Below, piece after piece: positions 25,984 to 33,939 of a stretch of 64,000 nucleotides of DNA. Numbering within the stretch: the stretch's first letter is position 1; every line of letters starts with the position of its first letter. This DNA is from Bacteroidota bacterium. GTDB taxonomy: Bacteria > Bacteroidota > Bacteroidia > Bacteroidales > Prolixibacteraceae. The stretch spans positions 62,001-126,000 of the forward strand of contig JAHEYT010000026.1 of the NCBI GenBank assembly GCA_023251455.1, written 5' to 3'. A program made the position numbers and the translations under genes. A model generated the notes under the pieces. The model had not been told where the DNA came from. It made no database searches and saw only the letters and a program-made list of their open reading frames with translations.

Positions 25984-27126
25984 TTAATCATACTTCAATA
26001 ATTTTAGAACCTTTTGAGATTCAGGTGTAAAAACTTTGAGAAAATAAACGCCATTGCTTAAAGAAGCCAGATTTATCGTTGAAAATGGGTGCTCGTTTTC
26101 GATGCTCTTTACCAACTGGCCGTTGGCATCATATATTTGAAGATTGAACTCTTTCAAGCTAGTGTTTTCGATAGTAATGACATTGTTGAACGGATTCGGG
26201 AAAATCTGCAACTGATCGAGGTCTGCTATTGCTGGGTTCACAAATGTTGCGATAGGATATGTGTAAGTGAGCCGGGATTGATTCTCCCATTTACTTTGAT
26301 CTTTCTTCCATTCCATCACCGTCATCTGGTTAACCGATCCATTGGCATTATAGGTAAATATATCTTTATCTGTATCAACCCAGGCGGCAGCCGTAGCATC
26401 CCAATCCTGATACAATGCTTCGCTTACCAGCCCATTTGTATTATAGCTGAGAATTGATTTCGTATCATTGACCCACACATCGGCGGTAAAATCTTCGGTT
26501 AAAACCAAGGTGAGTTTTTTTGACGCATTATAGGTATTCGTCGACCGCATTGAGTTTTTCCATGCAGCCGAAGTGGAGTTCCATTCTTGTGAAACACTCT
26601 GATTTTCTGTTCCATCGGCATTGTACGAGTAAGTTGTTTGGTTAGCATCTTTCATTTGCATGGTCAGCAAATCCATCGCCTGACCAAGACTTTTGATTAG
26701 TTGACCATTGGCATTATAGGTATTGGTTGTCATGGTAAAATCAGCCCAACCAGCGCCCATATCCATTTGCGTTTTTTGAGTTAATACATTCTTTGATGCG
26801 TCGTAAGTGTAAATCATTTTGTAAAGGTTTACCCACATGCCCATATCTTTATCCCAAGATTGGGTAATGCTGAAATTCACCGTCGAATTTGAGTTTAAGG
26901 TATGGTTTGTAACCAAACTATTTTCCCATACACTTGAGGTTAAGTTCCATGAATCGCTGACCTCTTTGGTCAAATTTCCATTACTGTCAAAAGTATTGGT
27001 CATTCTCATCGAATTTTTCCAATTGCTGTTTGCCCAGGTTTCAACCAGTAAGGTGGTATACTTTTGAGCTGTAACCTGAATGGAAAAACAAATACTAAAC
27101 AAAAAGATGTAAATAATTGATTTCAT
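25984..27126 (-). CDS. T9SS type A sorted repeat protein
   Basis: 380 residues with a signal peptide (IIYIFLFSICFSIQVTAQ) and a C-terminal type IX sorting domain (QIFPNPFNNVITIE; LQIYDANGQLVKSI; LSNGVYFLKVF), so it is secreted or surface-attached by T9SS. Between them are about nine degenerate repeats of roughly 34 residues, each with a W-x(6-8)-W motif and a TYxANG-type turn (for example QEWNSTSAAWKNSMRSTNTY). The repeats look like beta-hairpin modules similar to YD- or DUF3836-like repeats. No catalytic motif is visible; adhesion is possible but unproven. Confidence 0.85.
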   Translation of the reverse strand: MKSIIYIFLFSICFSIQVTAQKYTTLLVETWANSNWKNSMRMTNTFDSNGNLTKEVSDSWNLTSSVWENSLVTNHTLNSNSTVNFSITQSWDKDMGMWVNLYKMIYTYDASKNVLTQKTQMDMGAGWADFTMTTNTYNANGQLIKSLGQAMDLLTMQMKDANQTTYSYNADGTENQSVSQEWNSTSAAWKNSMRSTNTYNASKKLTLVLTEDFTADVWVNDTKSILSYNTNGLVSEALYQDWDATAAAWVDTDKDIFTYNANGSVNQMTVMEWKKDQSKWENQSRLTYTYPIATFVNPAIADLDQLQIFPNPFNNVITIENTSLKEFNLQIYDANGQLVKSIENEHPFSTINLASLSNGVYFLKVFTPESQKVLKLLKYD

Positions 27127-27529
27127 AGCTCTTAGTTTTAGAATTATACTTTCTCAACGCAAATAAAAAAATAAGGTTTACATTTAAGTTCATTATTTTT
27201 TGTGATCATAAAGCGCTGAAACAGAAAGCATAAACACTCATTTTGTTCGATTCAATAACACAAAGCTCCGCCGAAAGCTGTTTTACAAAATGGCTGATGA
27301 AATATTCTGTTTTAGCTTGCGATACCAAAACTTTCAATGATCATGATTTAGGACAAATACTCAAGAACTATAAATACTTGTCGGTGTTTCAATCTCTCCG
27401 GAATAAAGCTAAACCTATCATTTCCTTTATTTGTTATTTGACTTGTTGACCGTTTGTTTACACAATCATTGTTTGGACCTTCGGATTAGTGCTGTTTCGG
27501 ATGGTCTAATCAATTAAAAAAGATACAAG
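27127..27529. other. 403-bp divergent intergenic region
   Basis: AT-rich gap between the T9SS protein gene and the pirin gene, so it must hold both promoters. No clear TANNTTTG element with a matching -33 box was found, and the short frame at 27243-27449 shows no family features. Confidence 0.4.
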
Positions 27530-28402
27530 TTGAAAAAGCAAATTAGTTTTTCAGGGAAAGGGCAAAGAGCCGATATTGGCGATATGACTATTTATCGCAT
27601 TTTGCCCAACAGATACATCGATGCCGTTGGTCCGTTTGTATTTCTCGATCATATTGCCCCTGCTGTTCACCATGCACCAATAAAAGGTGGAACCGGACCG
27701 CATCCTCACCGGGGTATCGCCACTTTAAGTTATATACTTCATGGCGAAGACGAGCATTTCGACAGTTACGGGAATCACGCTAAGGTAAGTTCCGGCGGAG
27801 TGCAATGGATGAAAGCGGGAAATGGAATTATTCACGATGAAAATCTGACCGTCGATTCAAACCTGAATGATAATCTGACGCATGGTTTTCAGTTCTGGAT
27901 AAACCTGCCTGCGGTAAATAAGGCTGAAAAGCCTGAATATCTTACCATTCAATCAAATGATGTTCCCCAACAGCTGTTGGAAAAGGCAGCAGGGTGGATT
28001 AAAATCATTGTGGGTGAATACGAAAACCTACATTCGGTTATTCCCGGTTACTCGCGTCAATTTCTTTATCATCTGCATCTCGAAGCCGGAAAACAATTCT
28101 CGATGACTACTGAACCCGGGCTTGAATATGCGTCATTTTTGGCATTAGGCGATGCTCAAATTAATGAAAATGATTACGATGCAGGCGAATTTGTCGAATT
28201 CGACAGGGAAGAAGGCACAATAGAAATCGATAACAATTCAAAAGAAGCAGTGGATGTTTTGCTGTTTGGCGGTGAACGCTATACTGAGCCCATTGTGGCA
28301 GAAGGTCCGTTTGTAATGAACAGTAAACTCGAAATTGCCATGGCTTACAAAGATTTCTATGCAGGGAAATATGGCGCAATAAAAGATGGAATTAAAAAAT
28401 AA
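27530..28402 (+). CDS. Pirin-family protein
   Basis: A 290-residue bicupin. The iron-binding cupin motif is GPHPHRGIATLSYILHGEDE (about residues 57-76), followed by the GGVQWMKAGNGIIHDE segment and a second, metal-free cupin. Some pirins have quercetin 2,3-dioxygenase activity. The start appears to be TTG at 27530, because no ATG gives the conserved N terminus. Ten nt downstream is a flavin reductase gene, a common pairing in bacteria that hints at a redox or oxidative-stress role. Confidence 0.92.
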   Translation: MKKQISFSGKGQRADIGDMTIYRILPNRYIDAVGPFVFLDHIAPAVHHAPIKGGTGPHPHRGIATLSYILHGEDEHFDSYGNHAKVSSGGVQWMKAGNGIIHDENLTVDSNLNDNLTHGFQFWINLPAVNKAEKPEYLTIQSNDVPQQLLEKAAGWIKIIVGEYENLHSVIPGYSRQFLYHLHLEAGKQFSMTTEPGLEYASFLALGDAQINENDYDAGEFVEFDREEGTIEIDNNSKEAVDVLLFGGERYTEPIVAEGPFVMNSKLEIAMAYKDFYAGKYGAIKDGIKK

Positions 28403-28411
28403 ATTATAAAC

Positions 28412-28951
28412 ATGAAAATACTCGGATTTGCCGGAAGTAACAGTTCTAAGTCGATAAATAGAGAATTAGTTCGGTATGCAGCCTCGTTCTTTAACTACCA
28501 CGATATTGAGATTCTCGATTTGAATGATTACGAAATGCCAATTTACAAGATGGATAGAGAAAAGGAAAATGGCATTCCCCAACTGGCATTTGACTTTGCT
28601 CACAAGATTGACAGCAGCGATCTGTTAATCGTGTCGCTTGCCGAAAATAATGGAGCCTATTCAGCAGCATTTAAAAACATTTTCGATTGGGTTTCGCGCA
28701 TTCCTGGCCGTAAAGCGTTTGGCGACGTTCCATTGCTGCTCATGGCAACTTCGCCTGGCCCCAGGGGTGGCGCATCTGTTCTGGAAATCGCAAAAAACAG
28801 AATGCCCCGTAGTGGTGGGAATGTATTGGAAACATTTTCATTGCCCAGCTTTTCCGAAAACTTTGATCGTGCAAAAGGAATTACCAACGAGGAGTTCAGA
28901 TTGCAATTAGTAAGTAAGATTGGATCAGTAAAGGCGCATTTTAATCAGTAG
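28412..28951 (+). CDS. NADPH-dependent FMN reductase family protein
   Basis: 179 residues with a flavodoxin-like fold. GFAGSNSSKSINRELV (residues 5-20) is the phosphate-binding loop, LIVSLAENNGAYSAAFKNIF (about 73-92) the FMN/dimer segment, and LLMATSPGPRGGASVL the isoalloxazine-contact loop. Members reduce FMN, quinones or azo compounds with NAD(P)H in the cytoplasm. It is coupled to the pirin gene. Confidence 0.9.
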   Translation: MKILGFAGSNSSKSINRELVRYAASFFNYHDIEILDLNDYEMPIYKMDREKENGIPQLAFDFAHKIDSSDLLIVSLAENNGAYSAAFKNIFDWVSRIPGRKAFGDVPLLLMATSPGPRGGASVLEIAKNRMPRSGGNVLETFSLPSFSENFDRAKGITNEEFRLQLVSKIGSVKAHFNQ

Positions 28952-29158
28952 TTCCTAATGACCTTAGTGAGATTTGTATTTCAGCATCATTTCAGAAAGT
29001 GAAAGTTAACGAACTGCTGGCATATTTTGAGTAACTTTGAAACGGGCCATGAGGAAGCCTTTCTTCACACACAAGACTGACTTTCATGGTGAGTTCCATC
29101 TGGCAATTAAAAAACAAATTGTCGACGGATGAAATACTCAAATCTAAAAACAAACACT

Positions 29159-29539
29159 ATGGGACTTTTTTCAGCATTAATGGGCAACGCAGGAGTTGTC
29201 AGTCAGGAAGAATTGATCCGTGATTACGGAAAACTACTCACTGAAGGCGAAGCGATCGATTTAGGGTTCAAACTAATTCGTGACACTTTTATTTTTACCA
29301 ACAAACGACTTATATTGGTTGATAAACAAGGTCTGACCGGAAACAAGACTGAATATCTGTCGATTAACTACAAGCAAATTTCAAGGTTCAGCATCGAGAC
29401 TGCAGGAACCTTTGATTTGGAAGCCGAACTTAAAATCTGGATTTCGAGCGAGACGGTACCGAGCATCACCAAAAAATTCAATAAATCGGTTGATGTTTAC
29501 GATGTGCAAAAGGTATTGGCACATCATGTTTTGAGATAA
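29159..29539 (+). CDS. Bacterial PH-domain protein
   Basis: 126 residues from the ATG at 29159; an ATG ten codons upstream is less likely. The bacterial pleckstrin-homology segment reads GFKLIRDTFIFTNKRLILVD then YLSINYKQISRFSIETAGTF, as in YvbH- or bPH_1-type proteins. These form ring oligomers of unknown cellular role. The N terminus MGLFS is identical to that of the next gene's product, although the two proteins are not otherwise alike. Confidence 0.8.
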   Translation: MGLFSALMGNAGVVSQEELIRDYGKLLTEGEAIDLGFKLIRDTFIFTNKRLILVDKQGLTGNKTEYLSINYKQISRFSIETAGTFDLEAELKIWISSETVPSITKKFNKSVDVYDVQKVLAHHVLR

Positions 29540-29788
29540 ATTCACACCCTTTCTTTTAGGGACAATTGCTTTAAATGACATTTGTAAATTCTAATTTAGA
29601 TTCCAGTTTTCTGTTCGTATTTGCAGATGTTGTGCCTGTAATGTATTGTTATTAAATTTTTTGCGAAATAATGTTTGCCAACATAAATTCTAATATTAAT
29701 CAATGAATATTGTGATTGTTTTAATTTTTATTTATTATTTTTAGTTTTTAAATAATTATGTTGGTAGTTATATACGCAAATACAGATT

Positions 29789-30175
29789 ATGGGCCTATTT
29801 TCAATGTCAACCGAGGAGGGTAATTATTTTAACGACAACAGTGGTTTTATTGAGTTGATTAGTTGTCCTGCTGGGGGAAAGTTATGCGCTGAGCAACTTA
29901 ATTTCATAAATGAAAGGATGAAATTATCGCGTACTTATTGGATAAACAAAGAATTTCCGCAGGCAATTGAGGAACTTAAAATTGCATTCAATAAAACTAC
30001 TGAATTAAATTCGTCGACTTGTATTCCATGCGTAGAGCTTTTTCGTTCAACGATTATAAAATCGTTAGAGGTCAGACAAAAAGAGTTTCGGCAAAGGAAA
30101 GGATTATTTAAAAGGAAATCACACTCGCCTGATTATGAATTGGCTACAGATTTTTTCATTGAATTTGCAAAATGA
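29789..30175 (+). CDS. Hypothetical protein
   Basis: A 128-residue protein not recognised. It has two cysteine pairs, CPAGGKLC (about residues 27-34) and CIPC (about 79-82), which could bind a metal. The middle is helical and amphipathic (WINKEFPQAIEELKIAFNKT), resembling a tetratricopeptide-like helical pair, and the C terminus is basic (RQRKGLFKRKSHS). It has no signal peptide. It lies in an AT-rich run of small orphan genes. Confidence 0.6.
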   Translation: MGLFSMSTEEGNYFNDNSGFIELISCPAGGKLCAEQLNFINERMKLSRTYWINKEFPQAIEELKIAFNKTTELNSSTCIPCVELFRSTIIKSLEVRQKEFRQRKGLFKRKSHSPDYELATDFFIEFAK

Positions 30176-30389
30176 GAGTCAAGTTTAGACAAGGTTAAAT
30201 AAAATCGTATTTCCTGAAAATTTAATTAATTGGTGGATGTCATTGATATTCAGATAGGTTTTGTTTGCATGAACTGAAATTGGTTCAAGTTAAAAATGAA
30301 CTCCGTTATCACATTCACACTTCCTAATAAACAGAGCATCTATTTATGAATAAATTTGTCGTGCTAAAAAGACAGATTAATTAAATCTG

Positions 30390-30860
30390 ATGATCAGAAC
30401 TCAAAATATAAAACTCACAGCTAACGAATTTTTTCGGTTGATTCTTTCGATCTATCTAAAAAAGAGATGGTGGTTGCTGGCCTGGATTTGGATTTTAGTA
30501 ATCATACTTTTATTAGGCGGAAGTATCGGTCTGATCGAAATTTTTCTTCTTGCATTTATCCTATTATTTCAGGTTATTATTGTTGCACAATACTGGTTTT
30601 ATGCTCATTCGAAGGATAACCGGATCTACCTTATGGCAAGATATTATGAAATTGATTCAGATCAGGTGGTTGAACTGATGGAAGATGGAACATCATCAAC
30701 AATAAAAACTGAACGTTTCATAAAAGTGATGAAAACCCCAAAATACTATTTGTTGTATGTTGCCCGAAACGAATATGTTTATCTGCCTGTTAGCGCTTTT
30801 CAGAGTTTGACGGATCGCGAATGGGTTGAAGATGAAATCATAAATAAGATTGGGAAATAA
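30390..30860 (+). CDS. YcxB-like small membrane protein
   Basis: 156 residues. Two adjacent membrane spans occupy about residues 28-70 (WLLAWIWILVIILLLGGSIG; IEIFLLAFILLFQVIIVA), followed by a soluble beta-rich domain (IDSDQVVELMEDGTSSTIKT; YLLYVARNEYVYLPVSAF). This layout matches YcxB-family proteins, whose function is unknown. It stands alone, 214 nt from the gene before it. Confidence 0.7.
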   Translation: MIRTQNIKLTANEFFRLILSIYLKKRWWLLAWIWILVIILLLGGSIGLIEIFLLAFILLFQVIIVAQYWFYAHSKDNRIYLMARYYEIDSDQVVELMEDGTSSTIKTERFIKVMKTPKYYLLYVARNEYVYLPVSAFQSLTDREWVEDEIINKIGK

Positions 30861-30945
30861 AGTTAGAGTTAACCTTTCACTTGATGTAATTGAAGGCATT
30901 TTGGGTATGTGTTGATAAGGTTTAAGCTTAATAAATGTACGTTTA

Positions 30946-31536
30946 ATGAAAGAATTTGCTTTGTTTGTTTTATTATTTGGATTGGTTTTCTTTCCGCAAA
31001 GGCTATTTGCTGGAAGAGTCAATGCACAGGAGAAGAAAATTCATTTCTTTTCAAATGTTACGGCAGTAGATACTTTTAAGCTGTCCTATGATTGTGATAA
31101 TTTGCGGGATACGATCATGTTTGAAATTATTTCGTCGAAGGGTAATTTAATTTATCAGGTGAAATTCCCGGGCTGGGCTTTATTTGATTATGGAAAGCCG
31201 AGCTATATGTTTATCAGCGATAAAGGTTGGAAGGCTAAAGATTATTATAAAAATGAGAAAGACAGTATTATCAAAACGGATAGCTTGAAAAATGAAGATG
31301 ATCGTTACTTACGATCAAAGATTGCCGGATTTTTTGATGAAAAGAAATTTTTCAGGAATCCAATTCCTAAAATGTTGAAAGAATATAAAAATAATCTTAT
31401 CGTCGGGAGTTACGAAACCTTGTTAAATGATCCGGATGTGATTGGATTTTCCTATCATTTATATGAAGAAGATGGACGAATGATCGCCTTTTCGAGAAAG
31501 AAGAATAAAGTGGTTTACTTTTGGGGATGCTGCTAG
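30946..31536 (+). CDS. Exported hypothetical protein
   Basis: 196 residues, not recognised. A signal peptide is visible (FALFVLLFGLVFFPQRLFAG). The mature part has an immunoglobulin-like or beta-sandwich feel (DTIMFEIISSKGNLIYQVKF) and a Lys-rich middle, and ends in GCC. It is in the same AT-rich cluster of small genes as the three preceding ones. Confidence 0.6.
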   Translation: MKEFALFVLLFGLVFFPQRLFAGRVNAQEKKIHFFSNVTAVDTFKLSYDCDNLRDTIMFEIISSKGNLIYQVKFPGWALFDYGKPSYMFISDKGWKAKDYYKNEKDSIIKTDSLKNEDDRYLRSKIAGFFDEKKFFRNPIPKMLKEYKNNLIVGSYETLLNDPDVIGFSYHLYEEDGRMIAFSRKKNKVVYFWGCC

Positions 31537-31578
31537 TTCATTGTAGAAAAACTAAAATATATGTTTGCTATTCATTAG

Positions 31579-31835
31579 GAATTAGGTTATACCGAAATAA
31601 TCAAGGGCATCAGGTTTAAAGCCTTGTGTCACTGTAATTCGATGCTGATGACTGAGTTTTTGCTCCGGAAATAGGAGACTCAGTTCGTGATCTGGTTCAA
31701 GGTGATAGCTGGAACGTTGCGAAAGATTTAATTCACAGGGCCGAAATTCTGGAAGACTCGGTAGCAATCGAAGTATTTAGTCCGGAAAGAGAAGATTTCC
31801 TGAAATTTGTAAATGATCCTGATGTTGTAAAATAG
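31579..31835 (+). pseudogene. Broken cupin-domain gene with internal deletion
   Basis: Two frames on the plus strand encode the two ends of a cupin protein. Frame one (31579-31674) gives GYTEIIKGIRFKALCHCNSM then LMTEFLLRK before a stop. Frame two (31656-31835) gives LVQGDSWNVAKDLIHRAEIL then EDSVAIEVFSPERED to a stop. The segment between them, which in this family holds the metal-binding HxH motif and the YLL/V-x-G strand, is missing. The intact gene at 42921-43280 has the same ends (SMIMTEFMIQK; FIKGDSWCMKKN; EDSVVLEVFS). This points to a deletion and frameshift in a former paralogue. Confidence 0.75.
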
Positions 31836-31891
31836 TATATATTTACTGCTCGTTGCTGCGTTCTAAAACAGGCAATCGCAAAAATCCAATT

Positions 31892-33526
31892 ATGAAAACA
31901 ATCAACAATCTGCTGGTCCTGATTCTGGCCGCGTTTCTAATCGCCTATTTTTCGTTACCAGTTGTTAATTACGGTTTCTCCGATCTTCCTATGGTTTTGA
32001 TTGTGCTGACCGGCTTGTGGATCTTGCTAAACCGACCGATTCATCCAAATTCGACACCGCAGGAGATTGTCTTTCAGCTTAAATCGAACAAGGTTAAGGC
32101 GCCAGTTACCATTATGGTGGTGTTAGGACTTTATATGACTGTTTTGCCAATGCTGACTTCGCTGGCCGTATTCAGGAGCAACGATTACCGCGATTTGATC
32201 GGCAAAGTGGAAGTAGGCGAAAGCTTGTCGAAACATATGGCTCCGATTTCGATAGAGAAAATCAGGGTTGTCGATCAGGCGCTGGCCAATTTGTTGGGCG
32301 ATAAAGTGCTGGGTGCGCAGGCCGCTTTGGGAAGTCAGGTCAGATTGGGTACGTTTAACATTCAGAAAGTGGGAACAGATTTGTATTGGGTTGCCCCGCT
32401 TTTGCATTCCGGATTTTTTATGTGGCAGAAAAATAGTCAGGGCACGCCAGGTTATGTGATGGTGAATGCAACTAACGAACGCGACGTCAAATTGGTTCAG
32501 GAAATAAAAGGCAAGAAAGTGCTAATTAAATACCAGCCTGAAGCTTTTTTCTTCAGCAATCTGGCACGGCATATCTATTTCGAAGGATTCTTTTATTGCG
32601 GATTAACGGATTATACATTCGAAATTGACGATGAGGGTAATCCGTTTTGGGTGGTAACCAAGTTTAAAAAGAAGATCGGTTTTAACGGCAATGACGCAGT
32701 TGGTGTAGTGATTGTTGATCCTCGGACCGGTGTAACAAAAGAATATTCCATCGAAAATACGCCGGCTTGGGTCGACCGGATTCAGCCTGATCGGTTTATT
32801 GAAACGCAGCTAAACGATTGGGGCCAATATGTAAAAGGCTACTGGAATTTTTCGAACGAAGACAAACTCCAAATCACAGAAAATGTGTCGCTTGTTTATG
32901 GCGAAGACAACAGGGCTTATTGGTACACCGGATTAACTTCGGTGGGCGCCGACGAAGCAACCGTTGGTTTTGTACTGGTTGATACCCGCACTAAAAAGGC
33001 AGTTTGGTATCGGCAGAGCGGGGCCACTGAATTTGCCGCAAAAAATTCGGCTATCGGTAAAATCCAGGAAAAACGATATTCGGCATCTGCGCCTATACCA
33101 TACAACATCAATGGGATTCCGACTTATGTGATGACCTTGAAAGATGACGGTGGATTGGTAAAAATGTTTGCCATGGTGGCCATCGAAGATTACACTATTG
33201 TGGGCGTTGGAAATACTTTGCGCGAAACATTGATGGCTTACAAAAACGCGTTCAATATGACTAGTAATAAGTTGAGCGTGAAGAATTCGGCACAGAAAAC
33301 GACCCTTAAGTCGGTAGTTACCCGCATCAACAACGACGTTAAAAATGGCAATAGCTTTTACTATTTCACCGTGAAAGATTACAGTAATATTTTTATCGGC
33401 TCATCGCAAATATCGAATGCATTGCCAGTTTCGAGTGTTGGCGACAGCATCGAAATCAGCTTCGACAGCGACACTCAGGGAATTATCGACATCTCCAGTT
33501 TCAGGAATATGACCATTCAGAAATAG
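31892..33526 (+). CDS. Large membrane-anchored protein of unknown function
   Basis: 544 residues from the ATG at 31892. Three N-terminal spans (about residues 6-24, 28-45 and 72-94) are followed by a soluble domain of over 400 residues. This contains two similar units with VGVVIVDPRTGVTKEY (about 270) and VGFVLVDTRTKKAVWY (about 355), each preceded by FWVVTKF or AYWYTGL, resembling PepSY-like or propeller-blade beta units. The C terminus has a small OB-like segment (FYYFTVKDYSNIFIGSSQIS). No enzyme motif was recognised. It is followed by a terminator-like hairpin at 33553-33589. Confidence 0.75.
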   Translation: MKTINNLLVLILAAFLIAYFSLPVVNYGFSDLPMVLIVLTGLWILLNRPIHPNSTPQEIVFQLKSNKVKAPVTIMVVLGLYMTVLPMLTSLAVFRSNDYRDLIGKVEVGESLSKHMAPISIEKIRVVDQALANLLGDKVLGAQAALGSQVRLGTFNIQKVGTDLYWVAPLLHSGFFMWQKNSQGTPGYVMVNATNERDVKLVQEIKGKKVLIKYQPEAFFFSNLARHIYFEGFFYCGLTDYTFEIDDEGNPFWVVTKFKKKIGFNGNDAVGVVIVDPRTGVTKEYSIENTPAWVDRIQPDRFIETQLNDWGQYVKGYWNFSNEDKLQITENVSLVYGEDNRAYWYTGLTSVGADEATVGFVLVDTRTKKAVWYRQSGATEFAAKNSAIGKIQEKRYSASAPIPYNINGIPTYVMTLKDDGGLVKMFAMVAIEDYTIVGVGNTLRETLMAYKNAFNMTSNKLSVKNSAQKTTLKSVVTRINNDVKNGNSFYYFTVKDYSNIFIGSSQISNALPVSSVGDSIEISFDSDTQGIIDISSFRNMTIQK

Positions 33527-33552
33527 GGGATTTGTTCTTCTTTCAAATTTTT

Positions 33553-33589
33553 AAATACCTCCGGAGTTGCCGAAACTTTGGAGGTATTT
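33553..33589. terminator. Hairpin terminator, partner of the 25871-25907 hairpin
   Basis: AAATACCTCC pairs with GGAGGTATTT, with inner AGTT/AACT and a GCCGA loop. Compared with 25871-25907 the G:C pair next to the ACCTCC arm is T:A... in both arms, and GGTT/AACC is AGTT/AACT, i.e. paired changes that keep the fold. Confidence 0.65.
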
Positions 33590-33672
33590 GCTTTTAAGTG
33601 CATCAGGTAAGATGCTTCTTAAATGAAACAAAGTAAATCCAGTTTTTTCGCTTCCGATCTGGTTCAATGCAT

Positions 33673-33722
33673 CTTTATAAAATCTTTATACCTGTTCCTT
33701 TTATCTTTATAAAACCCTTATA
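33673..33722 (+). promoter_or_regulatory. Tandem KdpE-type operator upstream of the kdp operon
   Basis: CTTTATA occurs at 33673, 33684 and 33705, and CCTTATA at 33716. The spacings are 11, 21 and 11 bp, so all four half-sites lie on nearly the same helix face. Direct repeats with ~11-bp spacing are typical of OmpR-family regulators, and T-rich TTTATA elements are known in the E. coli KdpE site. The array lies 42-91 nt before the kdpF-like start. Confidence 0.6.
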
Positions 33723-33763
33723 GAATTCAGGTCAAATTTGTATTGTTCAAATGATGAAACGAT

Positions 33764-33928
33764 ATGAAGACAATGAATTTTATTTTGGGACTTGTTCCTG
33801 TTGCAATCGAAAGCGGCACCAAAGCGGGAGAGATGAATAGTCTGGCCTGGTATCTTGTTGGTGCATTGCTCACTATATTTCTGTTTGCGTATTTAATCTA
33901 TGCGCTCATTAAACCTGAAAAATTCTAA
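33764..33928 (+). CDS. kdpF: KdpF-like small membrane subunit
   Basis: A 54-residue protein on a short frame. The N-terminal half is polar; the C-terminal half is one membrane span followed by the KdpF-like ending (YLVGALLTIFLFAYLIYALI then KPEKF). KdpF is a single-span subunit that stabilises the KdpABC complex. It is longer than the E. coli protein (29 residues) because of the N-terminal extension; an internal ATG at 33833 would give a shorter form. It is 11 nt before kdpA. Confidence 0.8.
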   Translation: MKTMNFILGLVPVAIESGTKAGEMNSLAWYLVGALLTIFLFAYLIYALIKPEKF

Positions 33929-33939
33929 AATCCTCGACC

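Noticed and set aside
27243-27449. 68-codon plus-strand frame in the gap before pirin
   Set aside because: No family features, no clear start context, and it lies in a region that must hold promoters.
31582-31767. Minus-strand frame of 61 codons
   Set aside because: It is antisense to the cupin pseudogene, whose plus-strand frames match an intact gene in this window.
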